Assembly (NCBI GenBank): GCA_016290415.1 | Contig: JAEETP010000004.1 | Span: 1 to 64,000, forward strand | Reading direction: 5' to 3' | Source: Bacteroidales bacterium | GTDB taxonomy: Bacteria > Bacteroidota > Bacteroidia > Bacteroidales > UBA932 | Length of the DNA: 64,000 nucleotides | Part shown: positions 1 through 8,887 of the stretch, piece after piece | Numbering within the stretch: position 1 is the first letter of the stretch | Layout of the letters: each line of letters begins with the position of its first letter | Program-made: the position numbers and the translations under genes | Notes under the pieces: model-generated | Databases searched by the model: none | Told to the model about the DNA's origin: nothing | What the model saw: only the letters and a program-made list of their open reading frames with translations

Positions 1-70
1 TCGCTAGCTCAGTAGGTAGAGCACAACACTTTTAATGTTGGGGTCTTGGGTTCGAGCCCCAAGCGGGTCA
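1..70 (+). tRNA. tRNA-Lys (anticodon TTT), 5' end truncated by about 3 nt at window edge
   Basis: Anticodon arm CAACA-CTTTTAA-TGTTG, T-arm TTGGG-TTCGAGC-CCCAA, 3' acceptor GCGGGTC plus discriminator A. Confidence 0.9.
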
Positions 71-72
71 CA

Positions 73-100
73 AAAAAAGCGGCAGATGCCGCTTTTTTTG
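73..100 (+). terminator. Rho-independent terminator after tRNA-Lys
   Basis: aaaaaaagcggca-gat-gccgcttttttt hairpin with T-run. Confidence 0.8.
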
Positions 101-151
101 TATTCCGGAGATTTATGCCTAACTTGCAGCAAATCACACAATCACGAGACT

Positions 152-1504
152 ATGAAACGGAATATATTCTTTTTTGCGGCTTTGCTGCTGGTGGCGGCGG
201 TCGCAATATACGGCTGCAATAAGCCGCAACCCCAACCGACTCCTGGCCCCGATTCGGACGAAGAGCCTTCACCAACACCTACGCCACCCGGGCCGGGACC
301 AGCACCAGAACATGCTACAATCATATTGTCCCAATCGACCATATCATTCGATTCTTCCGGAGGGGCAGCGTCATTTTCCGTGATTTGCAATTACGACTGG
401 ACGGCAAGTGTATCCGAGACTTGGCTCTCTTTGGACCATTCTCAGGGCACTGCATCTGAATCTGAAGTATATATAACAATCAGTTGCAGCCCCAACCAAT
501 CTTATGACAGTCGGACTGCGGTGATTTCAGTCGATTCGGAAGGATCAACTAAAGAAGTGCTGATCAAGCAGGATGGAAAGACAGCCTCACTGTCTATCAT
601 CAGCAGTACCAGCGTAAATGTGGAATCGTTCGAGGGCGACTGCTGCCATTACGAAAATACAATCAGCTTTACCACCGACCGTGATTGGACTATATGCTGC
701 GATAAAGACTGGGTACATCTCGACAAAGAGTCCGGATTGGCATCGGACAGTCCGATATCCGTGCCTTTCAAGTGTGACCGGAACACAACATCGGAAAACA
801 AAATCGCCACTATTACGGTAGATGCTTCGGGCGCCACCGCTACAGTGACAGTTACAGCACTGGCGTTCCGCGTTCCTGCACCCTTCTCGGCCAAGGTTTT
901 CTTCGAGGATTTTGAAGATGGCGAACACATCAGCGCCTGGACAACCATTGACCTGGACGGAGATGGCTACGGGTGGAGAACTATGAATAAAGATAATGGC
1001 CAAGCGCCCTTATCTGGCTCTCAGACTATGGCAAGTGAATCATACAACGGAACTTACGCCCTGACTCCAGACAACTGGGTCTTTTCTCCTGCAATGGCAC
1101 TATCTACTAAAGAACACTATGTGTCGTTTTGGATAGGTGCGCAGGACCCGGAATATCCGCTGGAGCATATCGGAGTGTATGTAACTGAAACCATACCTGA
1201 CAACGATAATCTGGAAACCGGCTGTACGTTGATACATCAATCTACACTTACTAAGAGCAATCCAATACAAACTACTGAAGTGACTGCAGAACGTCGTTAC
1301 GAACTACATGTCGCAAAGATTCCCGACAATTTCTGCGGCAAGACCATACATATCGGCTTCCGCCATTTCAACTGTACCGATAATTTCAAGGTTAATCTGG
1401 AAGATGTCAGTGTCACCGAAGGCTATCCTCAAATACCAACTGCATCTTCTTCTGCTGTCCCCAGGCGAACCTTCCAAAACGCAAAGTTTGAATCACGCCG
1501 ATAG
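152..1504 (+). CDS. BACON-domain lipoprotein with C-terminal choice-of-anchor/cleaved-adhesin-like domain
   Basis: ATG at 152 in frame with the ORF; lipobox AAVAIYGC; Pro-rich linker; two BACON-like repeats (DWTASVSETWLSL, DWTICCDKDWVHL); FFEDFEDG...W motif. Confidence 0.8.
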   Translation: MKRNIFFFAALLLVAAVAIYGCNKPQPQPTPGPDSDEEPSPTPTPPGPGPAPEHATIILSQSTISFDSSGGAASFSVICNYDWTASVSETWLSLDHSQGTASESEVYITISCSPNQSYDSRTAVISVDSEGSTKEVLIKQDGKTASLSIISSTSVNVESFEGDCCHYENTISFTTDRDWTICCDKDWVHLDKESGLASDSPISVPFKCDRNTTSENKIATITVDASGATATVTVTALAFRVPAPFSAKVFFEDFEDGEHISAWTTIDLDGDGYGWRTMNKDNGQAPLSGSQTMASESYNGTYALTPDNWVFSPAMALSTKEHYVSFWIGAQDPEYPLEHIGVYVTETIPDNDNLETGCTLIHQSTLTKSNPIQTTEVTAERRYELHVAKIPDNFCGKTIHIGFRHFNCTDNFKVNLEDVSVTEGYPQIPTASSSAVPRRTFQNAKFESRR

Positions 1505-1508
1505 ACAA

Positions 1509-1543
1509 AAAGAAACGCCTCGCAAATAGCGGGGCGTTTCCTT
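1509..1543. terminator. Bidirectional terminator between convergent genes
   Basis: gaaacgcctcgc-aaata-gcggggcgtttcc hairpin flanked by A and T runs. Confidence 0.7.
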
Positions 1544-1561
1544 TCTGGCGTTACCCTGTCT

Positions 1562-1945
1562 CTACTCAGAGATGAGTTTCTCGCAGAGGGCGATGTCGTC
1601 GGGGCGGATGATGACCTTGGCGCTGCCGCACTGCGAAAAGGCGTACATATACTCTATGGAGATACCGCCTTCTGACAGTTTGTTCATATACGGGGCAATG
1701 GCGCCGGGACGGTCGGGGCACTCCAGGCATACGACGTCGGTGGTGTTCACTGCAAAACCAGCCTCGCGAAGCGCTGCAACGGCCTTGTCGGTGTCATCTA
1801 CAATAAGGCGCAGGATGCCGAAATCGGAGTTTTCCGAAACGGTGAAGGCCTGCATATCCACGCCGGCCTGGCCCAGGATGTTTGTAACCTCGGTGAAACG
1901 GCCGATCTTGTTCTGAAGAAATATTGATAACTGTTTTATGATCAT
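1562..1945 (-). CDS. ACT domain-containing protein
   Basis: Two ACT-like repeats (IKQLSIFLQNKIGRFTEVTNILGQAGVDMQAF...; CLECPDRPGAIAPYMNKLSEGGISIEYMYAF); adjacent to paaK. Confidence 0.8.
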   Translation of the reverse strand: MIIKQLSIFLQNKIGRFTEVTNILGQAGVDMQAFTVSENSDFGILRLIVDDTDKAVAALREAGFAVNTTDVVCLECPDRPGAIAPYMNKLSEGGISIEYMYAFSQCGSAKVIIRPDDIALCEKLISE

Positions 1946-1957
1946 AGCGCTAAGTTA

Positions 1958-3259
1958 TTAAATTTTTCTGAGATCTTTCACGTGTTTTGCCTTGCCCGCA
2001 CTGCGCTCTATGCTGCCGGGCTCCACAACCTTGACGTCACACTTGATGCCGATGACGCTGGCAATGCGACCCACGATGGCCTTGACCAGACTGTTCATCC
2101 GGCCCACACTGTCGCCGTAGCACTCAGGCCGCAACTCCAACTCCAACTGGAAAGTGTCGGTGTTGTTCACGCGGTCTACAGTGATGAAATACTGGCCGTT
2201 GCACTCTGGGAACTCCATAATCACGGCCTCCAGCTGTGTCGGGAACACATTCACGCCGCGGATGATGAGCATATCGTCGGTGCGGCCCATAATCTTGTTC
2301 ATACGCACCGCAGTTCGGCCGCACTTGCAAGGCTCGTAGTTCAGCGAAGTCAGGTCGCGGGTGCGGTAGCGGATCACCGGCATTCCCTCTTTGGTGAGGG
2401 TGGTGAACACCAGCTCGCCCTGCTCGCCGTGAGGCACGGGCTGCAAAGTCACCGGGTCTATGATCTCCGGGTAGAACATATCTTCCCAGATGTGGGTGCC
2501 GTCCTGATACTCGCATTCGCCGCCAACGCCCGGGCCGCTGACCTCCGTGAGACCGTAGATGTCATAGGCCTTGATGCCCAGCTTCTCTTCCAGCTCTGCG
2601 CGCATATTCTCGCTCCACGGCTCGGCGCCGAAGACGCCAGCCTTGAGCTTCATATCGGAGAGCTTGAAGTCCTCGCTCTGATGCAGGCTCTCGGCCAGGA
2701 ACAGAGCGTAGGAGGGGGTGCAGCAGAGGGCCGTGACGCCCAGGTCCTTCATCAGCAGAAGCTGCTTGGCGGTGTTGCCGCTGCTGGCGGGCAGCACCGA
2801 ACAGCCCACCTTGGAGGCGCCGTCGTGGGCGCCCAGTCCGCCGGTGAAAAGGCCGTAGCCGTATGCCACCTGCACAATATCTTTGTTGGTAAGGCCGTAG
2901 GCCGTAAGGCAGCGGGCCACACCCTCGCTCCAACATTCGAGGTCGTGCTTGGTGTAACCCGCCACTATAGGCTTTCCGGTGGTGCCGCTGGAGGCGTGAA
3001 ATCGAACGATATCGCTCATAGGCGCGGCAAAGGTGCCGGTCGGATAGTAGTCGCGCAAGTCCTGCTTGGTCATAAACGGGAGCTTGCTGATATCTTCGAT
3101 TCCCTTTATGTCGGAGGGCTTTACCCCCGCAGCGTCCATACGGTCGTGATAGTACTTCACATTGTCGTAGGTGTATTTTACTATCTTGACCAGACGCTCG
3201 CTCTGCAGCCGGGTGAGTTCTTCACGCGGCATACACTCCATCTTGGCATTCCACATCAT
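1958..3259 (-). CDS. paaK: Phenylacetate-CoA ligase family protein
   Basis: AMP-binding motif FHASSGTTGKPIVAGYT; YGLTEVSGPG; RGVNVFPTQLEAVI. Confidence 0.9.
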   Translation of the reverse strand: MMWNAKMECMPREELTRLQSERLVKIVKYTYDNVKYYHDRMDAAGVKPSDIKGIEDISKLPFMTKQDLRDYYPTGTFAAPMSDIVRFHASSGTTGKPIVAGYTKHDLECWSEGVARCLTAYGLTNKDIVQVAYGYGLFTGGLGAHDGASKVGCSVLPASSGNTAKQLLLMKDLGVTALCCTPSYALFLAESLHQSEDFKLSDMKLKAGVFGAEPWSENMRAELEEKLGIKAYDIYGLTEVSGPGVGGECEYQDGTHIWEDMFYPEIIDPVTLQPVPHGEQGELVFTTLTKEGMPVIRYRTRDLTSLNYEPCKCGRTAVRMNKIMGRTDDMLIIRGVNVFPTQLEAVIMEFPECNGQYFITVDRVNNTDTFQLELELRPECYGDSVGRMNSLVKAIVGRIASVIGIKCDVKVVEPGSIERSAGKAKHVKDLRKI

Positions 3260-3271
3260 AATATTGAGTCG

Positions 3272-4642
3272 TTAGAGGTTGATCTGCTGTTTCAGTTCTT
3301 CAATGTTTTCGTGAATGTATTCGTCACTCACCTCGCCGTTCACCAGGTTGCCGGCCAGATACTGGTCGTATGCGCTGATATCTATAAGGCCGTGGCCGCT
3401 GAGGTTGAAGAGGATGACTTTTTCCTCGCCCTTGGCGTCGCAGGCCTTTGCCTCGCGGATGGCAGCTGCAATTGCGTGGCAGGATTCGGGAGCGGGGATG
3501 ATGCCCTCTGCCTTGGCAAATATGAGACCCTTTTCAAATGTCTCCAGCTGAGGGATATCTACAGCCTCTACGAAGCCGTCCTTAACCAGCTGGGTCACGA
3601 TCATACCTGCACCGTGATAGCGCAGACCGCCGGCGTGGATATTGGAAGGGCGGAAGTTGTGTCCCAGGGTAAACATAGGGATCAGAGGGGTCATACCTAC
3701 CTCGTCGCCAAAGTCGTAGTGGAACACACCCTTGGTGAATTTAGGGCAGGAAAGGGGTTCTGCTGCAATGTAGCGGGTGTTCTTATGCTCGCCGGAGAAA
3801 GTGTGACGCATAAACGGGAATGCAAGACCGCCAAAGTTGCTGCCGCCGCCAAAGCAACCGATAATGATGTCGGGATATTCGCCGGCCATCTTCATCTGTT
3901 TCTCTGCCTCAAGGCCGATTACGCTCTGGTGCAGGGTAACGTGGTTCAGCACTGAACCCAGGGAGTAGCGGCAGTTGGGAGTGTTCATTGCCAGCTCCAC
4001 AGCTTCGCTGATGGCGGTACCCAGCGAACCCTGGTGGTTGGGATCCTTGGTCAGGATGTCCTTGCCGGCGCGGGTACTCATAGAAGGAGAAGCTATAACC
4101 TGGGCGCCATAGGTCTGCATAATGCTGCGGCGGTAGGGTTTCTGCTCGTAAGAAATCTTAACCATATAAACGGCTGCCTCAATGCCGAACACCTTGGCTG
4201 CATAGCTCAGCGCGGTGCCCCACTGACCTGCACCGGTCTCGGTGGTGACATTGGTGATGCCCTCTTTCTTGCAGTAATAAGCCTGCGGCAGGGCGCTGTT
4301 GAGTTTGTGACTGCCCACCGGGCTCACGCTCTCGTTCTTGAAATAGATGTGGCACTTGGTGCCGATGGCCTCTTCCAGGCCGTAGGCGCGCACCAGCGGA
4401 GTGGAGCGGTAGGACTTATACAGGTCGCGAACCTCCTCGGGGATGTCGATCCACTTGTCGGTCTGGTTGAGCTCCTGCTCAGATGCAGTCCTGGTGAAAA
4501 TGTGGGCCAGGTCATCTACAGTGACGGGCTGTTTGGTGCCGGGGTGCAGCATAGGCAGCGGCTTGTTGGGCATATCTGCCTGGATGTTATACCATTGCCT
4601 GGGGATCTCTTCTTCCTGAAGGATAAATCGTTTGGTTGCCAT
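3272..4642 (-). CDS. trpB: TrpB-like pyridoxal-phosphate dependent enzyme (TrpB2 type)
   Basis: GSHKLNSALPQAYYCKKEG PLP-lysine motif; GCFGGGSNFGGLAFPF; extended N-terminus typical of TrpB2; start ATG at 4642. Confidence 0.85.
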   Translation of the reverse strand: MATKRFILQEEEIPRQWYNIQADMPNKPLPMLHPGTKQPVTVDDLAHIFTRTASEQELNQTDKWIDIPEEVRDLYKSYRSTPLVRAYGLEEAIGTKCHIYFKNESVSPVGSHKLNSALPQAYYCKKEGITNVTTETGAGQWGTALSYAAKVFGIEAAVYMVKISYEQKPYRRSIMQTYGAQVIASPSMSTRAGKDILTKDPNHQGSLGTAISEAVELAMNTPNCRYSLGSVLNHVTLHQSVIGLEAEKQMKMAGEYPDIIIGCFGGGSNFGGLAFPFMRHTFSGEHKNTRYIAAEPLSCPKFTKGVFHYDFGDEVGMTPLIPMFTLGHNFRPSNIHAGGLRYHGAGMIVTQLVKDGFVEAVDIPQLETFEKGLIFAKAEGIIPAPESCHAIAAAIREAKACDAKGEEKVILFNLSGHGLIDISAYDQYLAGNLVNGEVSDEYIHENIEELKQQINL

Positions 4643-4693
4643 AGTTGTAAAGATTAAATGTTTGTTAATTATTGTTTGTATTGTTTTTTCCAA

Positions 4694-4725
4694 CAAAAAA
4701 GGCCGATCCCAAAGGACCGGCCTTA
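4694..4725 (-). terminator. Terminator downstream of asnA
   Basis: Minus-strand taaggccggtcc-tttg-ggatcggccttttttg. Confidence 0.75.
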
Positions 4726-4912
4726 TATGTTTTATCTTATGTTCCTATTATTTGGTACTACACGATCGGTGATGCGCACACAGAAACACTTGATTGCCAA
4801 AACCAAGCGCGCCAAAAGAAAAAGCTGTTAACCTGTGCGTTCATTTCAATCGCTGTTCTGGGAACAAAGGTTTGTAGAAAAAATTATAAATGCAAATATT
4901 TTTTTAAAAATT

Positions 4913-5956
4913 TTAAATCAACGGCATTCCGTGTGCCTTGCAGGCGTCTCTCATATCGTCTGGCCAGATGCTGCTCTGAATCTCGCCGATGTGGCCTTTT
5001 CGAAGCAGGAACATACACAGACGGCTCTGCCCGATACCGCCTCCGATGCTTTGCGGAAGGCCTCCAGAAAGCAGCCGGCGGTGGAAGTAGAGCTCGGCGC
5101 GGGCCTCTTCGCCGCGGATCTCCAGCTGACGGTGCAGCGCCTCTGCATCTACGCGGATACCCATAGAAGAAATCTCGAACGCACTCTCAAGAACCGGATT
5201 CCAAAGCAGGATGTCGCCGTTCAGGCCGGCAAGGCCGTTCTCTGCGATGCTGCTCCAGTCGTCATAGTCCGGAGCGCGGCCGTCGTGCGGCTTGCCGTCG
5301 GAGAGGGCTCCGCCTATGCCTATCACGAACACAGCCCCGTATTTGCGGGTGATCTCGTTTTCACGCTCCTTGGCGCTGAGGCCGGGATAGCGGTCCAGCA
5401 GCTCCTGTGCGTGTATATAGGTGATCTTTTCCGGCAGGATAGGAGTGATGGCGGGATACTTCTCGTATACCATATACTCCGTCTGCAGCAGCACATTATA
5501 TATGCCGTCCACCTTATTCTTAAGATAGGCGAGGGTGCGCTCGCCGTGGCCCATTACTGCCTCCCAGTCCCACTGGTCCACATATAAAGAGTGGAGATTG
5601 TCCAACTCTTCGTCGGGGCGGATGGCGTTCATATCGGTGTAGATGCCGTATCCGCGGGGAATCTTGTACTCCGCCAGCGTCATCCTTTTCCACTTTGCCA
5701 GAGAGTGGACAATCTCGGCCCGCTGGTCGCCCATATCGCCGATGGCGAAAGTCACCGGCCGCTCGATGCCGTTCAGGTCGTCGTTGATGCCCAGTCCGCT
5801 CTTGACAAACAGCGGCGCCGTGACACGCCTCAGCCGCAGCTGCGACGCCAGGCACTGCTGGAAAAAGTCCTTTATGCTTTTGATGGCCTGCTCCGTCTCG
5901 GGGAGAGTAAGGTAGGCCTTATAGTCTTTGGGAAGTATCAGTTTGCTCATATCCAA
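4913..5956 (-). CDS. asnA: Aspartate--ammonia ligase
   Basis: Full-length AsnA-like translation (LRLRRVTAPLFVKSGLGINDDLNGIERPV; SIGGGIGQSRLCMFLL). Confidence 0.92.
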   Translation of the reverse strand: MDMSKLILPKDYKAYLTLPETEQAIKSIKDFFQQCLASQLRLRRVTAPLFVKSGLGINDDLNGIERPVTFAIGDMGDQRAEIVHSLAKWKRMTLAEYKIPRGYGIYTDMNAIRPDEELDNLHSLYVDQWDWEAVMGHGERTLAYLKNKVDGIYNVLLQTEYMVYEKYPAITPILPEKITYIHAQELLDRYPGLSAKERENEITRKYGAVFVIGIGGALSDGKPHDGRAPDYDDWSSIAENGLAGLNGDILLWNPVLESAFEISSMGIRVDAEALHRQLEIRGEEARAELYFHRRLLSGGLPQSIGGGIGQSRLCMFLLRKGHIGEIQSSIWPDDMRDACKAHGMPLI

Positions 5957-5983
5957 TGGCAGTTTGGGGCAAAGATAGAAAAA

Positions 5984-6664
5984 TTACTCTTCCTTGAGCA
6001 AATACGGCCTGAGCCGCCGGGTGCGCTCCAGCGACTGCTCGTCCTGCCAGGCCTTAATAAGCTTGGGGTTGCCGGAAAGAAGCACGTCGGGCACCTTCCA
6101 GCCTTTGAAGTCGGCCGGGCGGGTGTATACTGGCGGGGAGAGGAGGTCGTCCTGGAAGGAGTCTGACAGGGCGCTGGTCTCGTCGCCTATGGCGCCCGGA
6201 ATCAGCCGTACGGCGGCATCCACAATAATGGCGGCGGGGATTTCGCCACCGCTCAGCACATAGTCACCCACCGAAATCTCGCGGGTGATCAAATGCTCGC
6301 GGATGCGGTGGTCTATGCCCTTGTAGTGGCCGCACAGGATAATAACATTCTGCATACACGAGATCTCGTTGGCGTCGCCCTGGTCCAGGATTTTGCCGTC
6401 GGGAGAGGTGTAGATTATCTCGTCGTAGTCGCGCTCGCTTTTGAGGTGCTCTATCAGGTTGTAGACCGGCTCTATTTTCATCACCATACCGGCGTCTCCG
6501 CCGAAGGCGTAATCGTCTATCTGCTTGTAATTACCGCTGCCCCAGTCGTGCAGATTATGTACAAAAATCTCTACCAGACCTTTGTCGCGGGCCCTTTTTA
6601 CAATGGAATAATTCAGCGGGCTGTCCAGCAGCTCCGGCACGGCGGTGATAATATCGAATCTCAT
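5984..6664 (-). CDS. trmD: tRNA (guanine37-N1)-methyltransferase
   Basis: [44 protein letters not shown]. Confidence 0.93.
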   Translation of the reverse strand: MRFDIITAVPELLDSPLNYSIVKRARDKGLVEIFVHNLHDWGSGNYKQIDDYAFGGDAGMVMKIEPVYNLIEHLKSERDYDEIIYTSPDGKILDQGDANEISCMQNVIILCGHYKGIDHRIREHLITREISVGDYVLSGGEIPAAIIVDAAVRLIPGAIGDETSALSDSFQDDLLSPPVYTRPADFKGWKVPDVLLSGNPKLIKAWQDEQSLERTRRLRPYLLKEE

Positions 6665-6748
6665 AGCGTACAAAAATATGAATAAAACCCAAGTTATTTA
6701 GATTTTTTGTATAAATTCGCCCCTTACTGTACACAAAAAACCGAACAA

Positions 6749-8887
6749 ATGAGTGATGAACTTAACAAGGTTGTTTCTGAGGATGTTAATCCCGTGGAGC
6801 AATCCCCTTCCACCGGAGAAGCGCCGGTAAATGACAAATTGAGTGAAATTGCAGACAAGCTTAAAGAGGTGGCCGGCCAGGTCATTGACAAGGCTCAGGA
6901 TGCGATAGAAGACATTAAAGATGCAGCGAAAGGTTTTGCAAAGGATGCAAAGGCGTTTGTGGATGACGTGAAAGAGAATATCGCCGCCGTGGATGCTGCA
7001 GAAGAGGCTTTGAAAGACGAGGCCGAGCAGGCCAAGGCAGAAGAGCCGGCTGCAGAGGCACCCGCCGCCGAAGATGCATCCGCCGAAGAGGAGAAGGATA
7101 TCGACTTTTCCGACAAGAGTCTGAAAGAGCTTGTGGATTCGCTCAAGGAATATATCGACAATTCCGACATCAAAAAGCTTAACAAATATGCCGAGGTCAT
7201 CAAGGCCTGCTTCTACAAGAATCTCAAGAAAGAGAAAGTGGCTGCAGGGTTTGACCAGGCTGCAGAAGAGGCTGTGAAGGCATCTATGGCCGACATTCCC
7301 GCAGAGGCCCCCGAGGCCGAGGCACCCGCCGAGCCTGCCGAGCCGGCAGCAGAGGCCCCCGAAGCAGAAGCCGCATCCACCAATCCGTTTGCAGAGATAG
7401 AGCGTGGCTTCAAGAATCTCTATGGCAAATACCGCAATATGCGCGCTGAGTTTATGAGCGAGCAGAACGCAAAGCGCGAAGAGAACTTCGAGGCCAAGAG
7501 CAAGATCCTGCAGGAGCTCAAGACTCTGGTAGAGGATCCCGGCGACCTGAATAAGGCTTATCCCAAATTCCGCGAGCTGCAGAACAGCTGGCGCGCAATT
7601 GGCGCAGTGCCCCCCGCAAAGGCCAAGGATCTGTACGACTCTTACTATCACAACGTTGAGGTCTTCTACGACTTTGTGAAGATCAACAACGAACTGCGTG
7701 ATATGGACTTCAAGAAAAACCTTGAGGCCAAGGAAGAGCTCTGCAAGAAAGCAGAGGAGCTGGCAGAAAGCGGCAACAGTGTGAATGCATTCCGCGCCCT
7801 GCAGAAACTACACGAAGAGTGGAAAGAGCTGGGCCCCGTGGCCAAAGAGAAGAGAGAGGAGATCTGGGACCGCTTCAAAGCTGCCACCGCAGTGATCAAC
7901 AAGAAATATCAGGCATACTTCGAGACCGCAAAGGAAAAGCAGGTTGCCAACCTCAAGGCCAAGACCGAGCTCTGCGAGAAAGCCGAGGCTATTGCAAACA
8001 GCGACCTTAATCAGAACAGCAACTGGGCCGCTCTCACCCAGCAGATGCAGGATCTGCAGAAGGAGTGGCGCACAATAGGCTTTGCAGTCAAGAAAGAGAA
8101 CGAGAAGATATACGAGCGCTTCCGCGCTGCCTGCGACAAGTTCTTCACCGCCAAGAAGCAGTTCCACTCCGACTTCAAAGACCAGTTGGCTGCCAACCTG
8201 GCAAAGAAAGAAGAGCTTTGCGAGAAGGCCGAGGCCGTTATGAACAGCGAAGACTGGAAGAAGACCTCCGACATCCTCATCAACCTGCAGAAGCAGTGGA
8301 AAGAGATCGGTCCCGTTCCCAAAAAGAAATCGGACCAGATTTGGAACCGCTTCCGCGCCGCCTGCGACACTTTCTTCAACAACAAGGACAAGCAGGGTGC
8401 CGGCAAGGGCGCAAGTATGACCGAGAATCTGGCTGCCAAGAAAGAGCTGATTGCCGCCATAGAGGGCTTCGAACTCTCCGGCAACCACGACGAGGACCTG
8501 GCTGCAATGCACGACTTCCAGGCCAAGTGGCGTGAAATAGGCTTCATCCCCTACAAGGACAAAGATAAAATCCAGGCCGCTTACCGCGACGCCCTCAAGG
8601 CCAAGTTCGGAGAGCTGGCATCAGAAGACCGTCCGGCACGCCGCGGCGGCTTCCAGGAGCGTCCCCGCAGCGCCGCTCCCCGTCAGCTTACAGAGAAAGA
8701 CCGCCTGATCCAGCAGTATGTCAAGCTGGAGCAGGACATCGCCACCTGGGAAAACAATATCGGATTCTTCGAGAAGTCCAAGGGTGCCGAGGCTCTTATA
8801 GGCGACTACCGCACCAAGATAGAAGACGCAAAGAAAGAGTTGGCAGCCCTTGAGGCACAAATCAAGGAGATGGCGGCTGATGAATAA
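6749..8887 (+). CDS. DUF349 domain-containing protein with Ala/Glu/Pro-rich low-complexity N-terminal region
   Basis: Repeated W(K/R)xIGxVPxxxxxxxxxRFRAACDxFF units. Confidence 0.85.
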   Translation: MSDELNKVVSEDVNPVEQSPSTGEAPVNDKLSEIADKLKEVAGQVIDKAQDAIEDIKDAAKGFAKDAKAFVDDVKENIAAVDAAEEALKDEAEQAKAEEPAAEAPAAEDASAEEEKDIDFSDKSLKELVDSLKEYIDNSDIKKLNKYAEVIKACFYKNLKKEKVAAGFDQAAEEAVKASMADIPAEAPEAEAPAEPAEPAAEAPEAEAASTNPFAEIERGFKNLYGKYRNMRAEFMSEQNAKREENFEAKSKILQELKTLVEDPGDLNKAYPKFRELQNSWRAIGAVPPAKAKDLYDSYYHNVEVFYDFVKINNELRDMDFKKNLEAKEELCKKAEELAESGNSVNAFRALQKLHEEWKELGPVAKEKREEIWDRFKAATAVINKKYQAYFETAKEKQVANLKAKTELCEKAEAIANSDLNQNSNWAALTQQMQDLQKEWRTIGFAVKKENEKIYERFRAACDKFFTAKKQFHSDFKDQLAANLAKKEELCEKAEAVMNSEDWKKTSDILINLQKQWKEIGPVPKKKSDQIWNRFRAACDTFFNNKDKQGAGKGASMTENLAAKKELIAAIEGFELSGNHDEDLAAMHDFQAKWREIGFIPYKDKDKIQAAYRDALKAKFGELASEDRPARRGGFQERPRSAAPRQLTEKDRLIQQYVKLEQDIATWENNIGFFEKSKGAEALIGDYRTKIEDAKKELAALEAQIKEMAADE

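Noticed and set aside
1982-3955. 657-aa plus-strand ORF
   Set aside because: Antisense to paaK and trpB; His/Val/Leu-rich low-quality translation, an artefact of GC-rich codon usage
7020-7380. Ala/Glu/Pro-rich stretch in the DUF349 protein as a special element
   Set aside because: Ordinary low-complexity linker; no nucleotide-level tandem array of note
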